Assembly: GCA_964489055.1 (NCBI GenBank)
Contig: CAZAXF010000084.1
Span: forward strand, 1 to 10,472
From: 66-474 sp964489055
Lineage (GTDB): Bacteria; Pseudomonadota; Gammaproteobacteria; Xanthomonadales; Rhodanobacteraceae
Reading direction: 5' to 3'
Length of the DNA stretch: 10,472 nucleotides
In this document: positions 5,314 to 10,472 of the stretch, piece after piece
How positions within the stretch are numbered: position 1 is the first letter of the stretch
How the letters are laid out: every line of letters begins with the position of its first letter
Program-made: the position numbers and the translations under genes
Notes under the pieces: generated by a model
Told to the model about the DNA's origin: nothing
Seen by the model: only the letters and a program-made list of their open reading frames with translations
Database searches by the model: none

Positions 5314-5742
5314 ATGCGCAGACTCTTGACCGGTTTCGTCCTGGCAGCGTTCACTACCGCGCCCTCGCGGCTTCGGGCCTGCCGGTGCACAAGCCGCCGG
5401 CGGATGCGAAGGTGCACATCATCAGTCCCGCCGATGGAGCGACCGTGGGACAGACGTTCACGGTGCGCTTCGGCCTTCCAGACTTGGGCGTGGCGCCCGC
5501 CGGCGTCCAGCGGAAGACCCACCGGTCACCAGCACCTGTTGATCGAAGTGGCGACAGTGCCGAAACGCGGCCGGCTGATCCCGACCGACGAGCACCACAG
5601 GCACTTTGGCGACGGCCAGACCGGGATGGTGCTGCATCTGTCGCCGGGCACGCACACCCTGCAGCTTGAACGTGGCGTCGCAAACCACGTGCCGTTCCAC
5701 CCGCCGGTGGTGTCGAAGAGGATCACGATCCACGTGAAGTGA
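5314..5742 (+). pseudogene. DUF4399 periplasmic protein gene with two compensating frameshifts
   Basis: ATG 5314 follows GAGGAC (5301-5306) and opens a signal peptide, MRRLLTGFVLAAFTTA. Sense then continues in another frame (5361-5519: ALAASGLPVHKPPADAKVHI ... GVAPAGVQRKT) and returns to the first frame at 5521 (TGHQHLLIEV ... DEHHRHFGDGQTG ... HTLQL ... ITIHVK, stop 5740-5742). Restoring one G near 5361 and dropping one C from 5518-5520 yields a continuous 142-residue secreted protein of the DUF4399 type, a family of unknown function with a His-rich conserved core. The two shifts cancel, so the literal frame is open from 5314 to 5742, but about 52 central residues are scrambled. Either two sequencing errors or a decayed gene would explain this. 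Location after copA hints at a metal link but proves none. Confidence 0.75.
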
Positions 5743-5837
5743 AACCCATCCCCACCCCGGCCCTCCCCTTGAAGGGGAGGGAGGTCAGGCGGGCAGGCTG
5801 CTTTGGCCCTCCCCTTGAGGGGGAGGGAGGTCGGGCT

Positions 5838-5927
5838 GCTTTGGCCCTCCCCCTCAGGGGGAGGGTTTGGGTGGGGGTGGGTTTGACGGTGCTGGAACCA
5901 CGGGTCGGCAACCCATTCCACCCCGGC
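5838..5927 (+). repeat. 90-bp direct repeat, copy 1
   Basis: This segment, GCTTTGGCCC ... ACCCCGGC, is repeated at 6011-6101. The two differ by one T/C substitution and one extra C in a C-run. It includes a CCCTCCCCC/GGGGGAGGG hairpin and a unique-looking core, TGACGGTGCTGGAACCACGG. Confidence 0.85.
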
Positions 5928-6010
5928 CTCCGCTTGAAGGGGAGGTCGGTCAGGTGGTCCGGGCGTTTTGGCCCTCCCCTTGACGGGGAAGGAGGTCGGG
6001 CGGTCAGGCC

Positions 6011-6101
6011 GCTTTGGCCCTCCCCCTCAGGGGGAGGGTTCGGGTGGGGGTGGGTTTGACGGTGCTGGAACCACGGGTCGGCAACCCATTCCCACCCCGG
6101 C
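6011..6101 (+). repeat. 90-bp direct repeat, copy 2
   Basis: This is the second copy of the 5838-5927 segment, offset by 173-174 bp and nearly identical. The high identity suggests recent duplication or ongoing conversion. Confidence 0.85.
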
Positions 6102-6129
6102 ACTCCCCCTGAAGGGGAGGAGCGGCCAG

Positions 6130-6870
6130 TCAGCGCGCGAACAGGGGCTTGTTGAGCCGCGCCATCAGGCGTTCCGTCCGGGATGCACCCGCGGCCGATC
6201 CCGCCTTGCTCGCGGAGGGTTGCGCGGCTTCCAGGCGGCCCGCTGCATGGCAGGCGTTGATGTAGTCGATCACTTCTTCCAGCGTGGTACCGGCTGCATC
6301 GGCGATGGTCTCCGCGGTCACCGGCTCGTTCAGCATGGCCTTGGCGATGCGGAAGTGGCGCGGAAATTCGCGCTCGGTTTCCGGCCAGCGGGCCAGCTTG
6401 TAGTGCCCGCCGCGGTTCAGCCGGCGCGTCAGGATGCCGGGTGTCGCGATCAGGCCCGCGTACCAGAGTAGGCGTTCCAGCGACTGCGCGGTGCCGGCGG
6501 CCCGTACGTTCCTGAGTGCCTCGGAGTAGACGGGTGTCCACGCCGATGCCGGTTGCGCCAGCAGTGCCGCCAGCGGCTTCAGCGACGTGGACTCGAAGTA
6601 ATAGTTGCCCTGTTCGGGATCGACCACGAGTTCGGCGCCATCCGGCCCGACCAGCTTGCGTGCCGTTGTCGGCGCTTGCAGTACCAGCGATTCGGCGGCG
6701 TTGACCGGGCCGATTTCCGCCGTGGCGGTGGCCTCCGGTTCCGGTTCGCCGGCCGGGGCGTGGTCGTCTTCCGCGTGCACGCCGGACATCCAGGCTTCCA
6801 GGCCGGCGGCCGTGGTCCGTGATGCGGGGCTGGCGCCCGGGTCGAGTGTCGTGTTGTCGATACCTTGCAT
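6130..6870 (-). CDS. conserved-looking hypothetical protein with C-terminal HTH-like segment
   Basis: The 246-residue product is unrecognised. Residues 1-60 are Ala/Pro/Glu-rich and probably disordered. About 65-215 looks folded (AELVVDPEQGNYYFES at 79-94, LERLLWYAGLIATPGILTRR at 131-150, EREFPRHFRIAKAML at 166-180). Residues 183-213 (PVTAETIADAAGTTLEEVIDYINACHAAGRL) read like a helix-turn-helix or winged-helix element: short helix, turn, helix rich in E/V/I, then GRL. A Ser/Ala linker leads to a basic C-terminus (LMARLNKPLFAR). No signal peptide or membrane helix is seen, so it is probably cytoplasmic. The ATG at 6870 is preferred over an upstream in-frame start (7059), which would overlap the ABC gene; AAAGGAA lies about 8 bases before it. 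The gene lies 131 bp downstream of the ABC transporter on the same strand. A regulatory role is a guess. Confidence 0.75.
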   Translation of the reverse strand: MQGIDNTTLDPGASPASRTTAAGLEAWMSGVHAEDDHAPAGEPEPEATATAEIGPVNAAESLVLQAPTTARKLVGPDGAELVVDPEQGNYYFESTSLKPLAALLAQPASAWTPVYSEALRNVRAAGTAQSLERLLWYAGLIATPGILTRRLNRGGHYKLARWPETEREFPRHFRIAKAMLNEPVTAETIADAAGTTLEEVIDYINACHAAGRLEAAQPSASKAGSAAGASRTERLMARLNKPLFAR

Positions 6871-7001
6871 GTCAGCGTTCCTTTCCAGGCTGCGCGGCGG
6901 GTGCACGGAAGGTTCTGCAATACCTGTGCCGAACATCGGTGGCGCGTGCAAAGTGTACGCAAGGAAAGGAGACGTGGCGCACGTCAGGTGGTAAACATTG
7001 G

Positions 7002-8795
7002 TTACACGTGCAGTGTTCCGGGAGACGACACCGCCGGTTGCCGCGCCTGCAGCGCCCACAGCGCGGCGTAGCGGCCATCGTGTTGCAGGAGTTCCGCGTG
7101 GGTACCGCGCTCGACCACGCGCCCGTGATCCAGCACCAGGATGTGGTCGGCATCGACGATGGTGGACAGCCGGTGCGCCACGATCAGCGTGGTGCGCCCG
7201 CGCGCGATCTCGGCCAGCTCGGCCTGGATGATCTTCTCGGTGCGGGTATCGAGCGCACTGGTGGCTTCGTCGAATACCAGGATCGCCGGGTTCTTCAGCA
7301 GCGCCCGCGCGATCGCCACGCGCTGCTTCTCGCCGCCGGAGAGCTTCAGGCCGCGCTCGCCGACCGTGGTTTCATAGCCCCGCGGCAGCGACAGCACGAA
7401 GTCGTGGATGTGCGCGGCGCGCGCCGCGGCTTCCACCTCGTCGCGGGTGGCGCCGGTGCGACCGTAGGCGATGTTGTAGTAGATCGTGTCGTTGAACAGC
7501 ACCGTGTCCTGCGGCACGATGCCGATCGCCGCGCGCAGCGATTCCTGGGTCACCTCGCGGATGTCCTGGCCGTCGATCGTGATGCGCCCGCCGGTGACGT
7601 CGTAGAAACGGAACAGCAGGCGCGAGAGCGTGGACTTGCCGGCGCCGGTTGCCCCGACCACCGCCAGCGTCCGGCCGGGCGGAACGGTGAAGTCGATTTC
7701 ATCCAGGATCGCGCGCTCGGGGTTGTAGCGGAACGAGACGCGCTCGAAGCGCACTTCGCCGCCGCGGGTGACCAGCGGCCGGGCCCCGGGCGCATCGCGC
7801 ACCTCGGCGTGCTCGTCCAGCAGCGCGAACATGTTCTCCATGTCGATCACGCCCTGCTTGATCTGGCGCCAGGTGAAACCGAGCATGTTGAGCGGGATCG
7901 CGAGCTGCAGCAGCCAGCCGTTGACCATCACGATGTCGCCGACCGAGAGCCGTCCGGCAACGACGCCCATCGCCGCCATCGCCATCAGCGCGGTCAGGCC
8001 CAGCGCGATCACCAGCGCCTGGGCGCCGTTCAACACCGCCAGGGACGCCTCGGTCTTCACCGCCGCGTCCTCGTAGCGGCGCAGGTCCGCGTCGTAGCGT
8101 TCGGCCTCGAAGGCCTCGTTGCCGAAATACTTCACCGTCTCGTAGTTCAGCAGGCTGTCCACCGCGCGCGCGTTGGCCAGGCTCTCGGCCTCGTTCATCG
8201 CGCGCACGCCGCGGGTGCGCCACTCGGTGATCCAGATCGTCACCGCGATGTAGAGCAGCATCGTCACCAGGGTCACCGCCGCGAAGCGCCAGTCGAACTG
8301 GCGCAGCAGCAGCGCGATCACCACCACGATCTCGAACAGCGTCGGCACGATGTTGAACACCACCCAGCCCAGCAGGTTGTAGACCCCGCGGGTGCCGCGC
8401 GAGATGTCGCGGCCGATGCCGCCGGTGTGGCGGTCCAGGTGGAAGCGCAACGACAGCCGGTGCAGGTGGCGGAACGCGTCCAGGCCCGAGGCGCGCATCG
8501 CCCGCTGGCTGACCCGTTCGAACACGGTGTCGCGAAGCTGGCCGAACAGCGATCCGACCAGGCGCAGCAGCCCGTACAGCACAATCAGCGCGATCGGCAC
8601 CGTCAGCGCCGCGATGCGCGGATCCAGTTGGTCGACGATGTGCTTGAACGCGACCGGCACCCCGACCACCGCGACCTTGGCGATCACCAGCAGCACAGCC
8701 GCGATCAGCATGCGCCCCGGAAACTTGCGCACGTACGGCCACAACATCGCGATGGCGCGGCGTTCGCGCGCCGGTTTGCGGGCGGATTCGTTCAT
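7002..8795 (-). CDS. Atm1-type ABC half-transporter (permease fused to ATPase)
   Basis: The 597-residue inner-membrane exporter has an N-terminal six-helix domain (about 25-310) followed by an ATP-binding domain (about 345-585), and would act as a homodimer. Atm1/ABCB7-family hallmarks are FHLDRHTGG (118-126) and NYETVKYFGNE (217-227). Nucleotide motifs are all intact: Walker A GATGAGKST (381-389), Q429, signature LSGGEKQR (485-492), Walker B ILVFDE with catalytic E510, and the H-loop H541. Bacterial relatives export glutathione-linked compounds and metal-glutathione complexes; mitochondrial relatives serve Fe/S assembly. The exact substrate here is not visible. The start at 8795 lacks a clear Shine-Dalgarno, but alternatives inside the frame are no better. 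Length is normal for the family. Confidence 0.93.
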   Translation of the reverse strand: MNESARKPARERRAIAMLWPYVRKFPGRMLIAAVLLVIAKVAVVGVPVAFKHIVDQLDPRIAALTVPIALIVLYGLLRLVGSLFGQLRDTVFERVSQRAMRASGLDAFRHLHRLSLRFHLDRHTGGIGRDISRGTRGVYNLLGWVVFNIVPTLFEIVVVIALLLRQFDWRFAAVTLVTMLLYIAVTIWITEWRTRGVRAMNEAESLANARAVDSLLNYETVKYFGNEAFEAERYDADLRRYEDAAVKTEASLAVLNGAQALVIALGLTALMAMAAMGVVAGRLSVGDIVMVNGWLLQLAIPLNMLGFTWRQIKQGVIDMENMFALLDEHAEVRDAPGARPLVTRGGEVRFERVSFRYNPERAILDEIDFTVPPGRTLAVVGATGAGKSTLSRLLFRFYDVTGGRITIDGQDIREVTQESLRAAIGIVPQDTVLFNDTIYYNIAYGRTGATRDEVEAAARAAHIHDFVLSLPRGYETTVGERGLKLSGGEKQRVAIARALLKNPAILVFDEATSALDTRTEKIIQAELAEIARGRTTLIVAHRLSTIVDADHILVLDHGRVVERGTHAELLQHDGRYAALWALQARQPAVSSPGTLHV

Positions 8796-8829
8796 CGCAC
8801 GATCATGGGGGCGCGACCGCCCGGCTTCC

Positions 8830-8845
8830 AGCCTTCACAAAGGCT
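8830..8845. repeat. small hairpin AGCCTT/AAGGCT
   Basis: AGCCTT (8830-8835) and AAGGCT (8840-8845) flank CACA between the divergent ABC and gltX genes. With one bulged base the stem extends outward to CC/GG. No function is evident. Confidence 0.5.
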
Positions 8846-8847
8846 TG

Positions 8848-8917
8848 GACGCGGATAAACGCGGACGGGCACGGATCGCTCCGGCAACATCTGCGTCAAT
8901 CCGCGTCAATCCGCGTC
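8848..8917. repeat. imperfect inverted repeat of GACGCGGAT units
   Basis: The left arm 8848-8876 and right arm 8889-8917 are complementary at 22 of 29 positions around a 12-nt loop. Each arm is itself built of about 10-bp near-repeats (GACGCGGATAA, ACGCGGACGG; and TCCGCGTCAA twice). This resembles a dispersed CGCGGAT/ATCCGCG element seen in Xanthomonadaceae intergenic DNA (from memory). It sits directly upstream of the likely gltX promoter. Confidence 0.7.
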
Positions 8918-8940
8918 GAAATGCTCTTTGGGGTTGCCGC

Positions 8941-8946
8941 TAAAAT
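8941..8946 (+). promoter_or_regulatory. candidate -10 of the gltX promoter
   Basis: TAAAAT differs from TATAAT at one position and lies 30 bases before the gltX start. No good -35 hexamer is seen at 16-18 bp upstream, so this is a weak call. Confidence 0.35.
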
Positions 8947-8975
8947 GGACAGTCCTTTCCGGATTCCGGCTCACG

Positions 8976-10382
8976 ATGACCTTCCGCACCCGATTCGCTC
9001 CCAGTCCCACCGGATTCCTGCATATCGGCGGCGCGCGCACCGCGCTGTATTGCTGGCTGGAGGCGCGCCATCGGGGCGGCAAGTTCATCCTGCGCATCGA
9101 GGACACGGATCGCGAACGCTCCACCGAAGCGGCGGTGCAGGCGATCCTGGACGGCATGCACTGGCTGGGCCTGGATGCCGACGAGGGTCCGTTCTACCAG
9201 ACCGAGCGCATGGATCGGTACCGCGAGGTGGCGCAGCAGTTGCACGACGCCGGCAAGGCCTACTGGGCCTATGAATCGAAGCAGGAACTGGACGCGATGC
9301 GCGAGGCGATGAAGGCACGCGGCCAGAAGCCACGCTACGACGGCCGCGCGCGCAACGCCAACCTGCCGTACCGCGATGATCCGAACCGCGTGCTGCGATT
9401 CCGGAACCCGCAGGCCGGCAGCGTGGCGTTCGAGGACAAGGTCAAGGGCCGCGTCGAATGGGCCAACGCCGAACTTGACGACTTCGTGATGCTGCGTTCG
9501 GACGGGTTTCCCACCTACAACTTCGCGGTGGTGGTCGACGACCTGGACATGGGCGTCACCGAGGTGATCCGGGGCGACGACCACGTCAACAACACCCCGC
9601 GCCAGATCAACCTGTACGAAGCGCTGGGTGCGACGCCGCCGACCTTTGCGCACCTGCCGATGATCCTGGGACCCGACGGCCAGAAGCTGTCCAAACGCCA
9701 CGGCGCGGTCGGGGTTATGCAGTACCGCGAGGACGGTTACCTTCCGCACGCGCTGCTGAACTACCTGGTGCGGCTGGGCTGGTCGCATGGCGACCAGGAA
9801 ATTTTCTCCATCGACGAGATGATCGAACTGTTCGACATCGCCGACGTCAACCATTCCGCCGCACGTTTCGACTTCGCCAAGCTCGGCTGGCTCAACCAGC
9901 ACTACCTGAAGGAAGGCGATCCGCAAACGATCGGCAAGGAACTGGCCTGGCACCTCGAACGGCTCGGCCTCGATGTTTCGAAGGGCCCCGCGCCCGCGGA
10001 CGTGGTCGTGGCCCTGCGCGAGCGCGCGCAGACCCTGAAGGCCATGGCCGAACAGGCCCGCATCTGGTACGCACCGATCCAGACGTGGGATGAAAAGGCG
10101 GTGCGCAAGCACCTGCGTGCCGATAGCGCCGTCGACGTGCTGCGCGCGATGCACGACAAGCTGGCTGCACTGGGGGAGTGGCAGCCCGAACCGATCCACG
10201 CACTGGTCGCCGAGGTCGCGGCCGAACGCGGCGTCGGCATGGGCAAGGTCGCCCAGCCCCTGCGCGTCGCCATCACCGGCACCCAGGTCTCCCCACCAAT
10301 CGACCAGACGATTTGCCTCGCCGGTCGCGACGAGGCATTGAAGCGCATCGACGATGCGATCAAGCGGGCGGAACAAGGCTAG
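8976..10382 (+). CDS. gltX: glutamyl-tRNA synthetase
   Basis: The 468-residue class I aminoacyl-tRNA synthetase attaches glutamate to tRNA-Glu in the cytoplasm. The N-terminal Rossmann fold has the HIGH-type motif (HIGG, 16-19, within FAPSPTGFLHIGGARTAL). The KMSKS equivalent is KLSKR (237-241). The C-terminal helical anticodon-binding region (about 320-468) is complete, and length matches the usual 465-475. The four-ligand zinc site of E. coli GluRS is absent: the region around residues 95-125 (AYWAYESKQEL ... PRYDGR) has no Cys. The ATG at 8976 is chosen because the protein aligns from MTFRTRFAPS; an in-frame ATG at 8944 would overlap the probable -10. No strong Shine-Dalgarno is evident. 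It is divergent from the ABC transporter gene and appears monocistronic in the window. Confidence 0.97.
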   Translation: MTFRTRFAPSPTGFLHIGGARTALYCWLEARHRGGKFILRIEDTDRERSTEAAVQAILDGMHWLGLDADEGPFYQTERMDRYREVAQQLHDAGKAYWAYESKQELDAMREAMKARGQKPRYDGRARNANLPYRDDPNRVLRFRNPQAGSVAFEDKVKGRVEWANAELDDFVMLRSDGFPTYNFAVVVDDLDMGVTEVIRGDDHVNNTPRQINLYEALGATPPTFAHLPMILGPDGQKLSKRHGAVGVMQYREDGYLPHALLNYLVRLGWSHGDQEIFSIDEMIELFDIADVNHSAARFDFAKLGWLNQHYLKEGDPQTIGKELAWHLERLGLDVSKGPAPADVVVALRERAQTLKAMAEQARIWYAPIQTWDEKAVRKHLRADSAVDVLRAMHDKLAALGEWQPEPIHALVAEVAAERGVGMGKVAQPLRVAITGTQVSPPIDQTICLAGRDEALKRIDDAIKRAEQG

Positions 10383-10394
10383 AAGCCATCCCCT

Positions 10395-10437
10395 CGCACG
10401 CCCTCGGCGTGCGGTCCCCTTCGCAAGCGAAGGGGAC
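10395..10437. terminator. double hairpin after gltX
   Basis: Two perfect stems follow the gltX stop: CGCACGCC/GGCGTGCG (10395-10402/10406-10413) and GTCCCCTTCGC/GCGAAGGGGAC (10414-10424/10427-10437). GAAAAAT follows, so there is no T-run on the + strand. It may terminate or stabilise the gltX mRNA, or be a dispersed palindromic repeat. Confidence 0.5.
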
Positions 10438-10472
10438 GAAAAATCGCTCCCTCTCCCCCAACAGCTTCACCG

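Larger units (their letters stand above)
5743..6129. repeat. intergenic hairpin-repeat array between convergent genes
   Basis: There is no gene in this 387-bp strip. It contains repeated CCCTCCCC-type hairpins, for example 5761-5769/5773-5781 (9-bp stem), 5807-5814/5820-5827, and 5845-5853/5857-5865 followed by TTT. A module starting AACCCAT(T/C)CC and continuing CACCCCGGC ... TTGAAGGGGAGG occurs three times, about 170 bp apart (from about 5744, 5910 and 6083). Because genes converge on it from both sides, the hairpins may act as a bidirectional terminator. Minus-strand open frames through it (HPHPNPPPEGEG-like peptides) are repeat artefacts. Confidence 0.8.

Noticed and set aside
5743..6129. 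CRISPR array
   Set aside because: Repeat units are about 90 bp with irregular spacing and GC-rich hairpins, there are no spacer-sized unique segments, and no cas genes are nearby.
5723..6541. 272-codon minus-strand frame containing HPHPNPPPEGEG-type peptides
   Set aside because: It is a translation of the intergenic hairpin repeats read into the wrong frame of the neighbouring gene.
8796..8810. Four-codon upstream frame (MIVR) overlapping the ABC transporter start by ATGA
   Set aside because: It has no ribosome site and is short enough to occur by chance; not reported as a regulatory peptide.
8846..8975. Riboswitch or T-box leader for gltX
   Set aside because: The inverted repeat lies upstream of the likely -10, so it would not be in the transcript, and no T-box or known riboswitch motif is visible.

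Overview
The window looks like a chromosomal segment of a high-GC gammaproteobacterium, most likely of the Xanthomonadaceae (Lysobacter/Luteimonas-like). The grounds are GC-rich codon use, tRNA genes with encoded CCA, recognisable protein families (an Atm1-type ABC exporter, GluRS, a YHS-containing copper ATPase), and several short dispersed hairpin repeats of a kind common in that family. The genus is an inference and was not checked by any search.

Region 1 (1-1341) is a stable-RNA region: tRNA-Ser(GCT), tRNA-Arg(ACG), tRNA-Pro(TGG) and tRNA-Arg(TCT), all on the + strand. Two of these loci carry scars. A broken tRNA-Ser copy (1-55) precedes the intact gene and stops in the T-loop. A detached 3' end of tRNA-Pro lies about 140 bp downstream of the intact tRNA-Pro. 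In both places the DNA between the intact gene and the fragment is about 150 bp of densely packed short inverted repeats, suggesting small tRNA-targeting insertions or the remains of integrated elements.

Region 2 (1431-5742, + strand) is a metal/redox block: a membrane-anchored monohaem cytochrome c with a His/Met-bearing Ala/Pro-rich tail; a MerR-family metal regulator behind a classic MerR-type promoter with a 29-bp dyad; and a P1B-1 copper ATPase overlapping the regulator by 4 bases (ATGA). The ATPase carries two YHS domains and a YTCPMHP-type metal-binding domain in place of the usual HMA domains. Regulator and pump form one operon that is probably self-activated by metal. A small secreted DUF4399 protein follows, but its reading frame is disturbed by two compensating single-base shifts.

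Region 3 (5743-6129) is a gene-free strip between convergent genes. It is filled with CCCTCCCC...GGGGAGGG hairpins and an almost exact 90-bp direct repeat.

Region 4 (6130-8795, - strand) has an unrecognised 246-residue protein with a C-terminal helix-turn-helix-like segment, downstream of a full-length Atm1-type ABC half-transporter. Region 5 (8796-10472) has an imperfect inverted repeat, then gltX (glutamyl-tRNA synthetase, + strand), and a double hairpin after its stop codon.

No CRISPR array, transposase or integrase gene was seen. The most unusual features are the paired tRNA scars, the apparently leaderless merR-type gene with its dyad promoter, the metal-site composition of the regulator/ATPase pair, and the doubly frameshifted DUF4399 gene.
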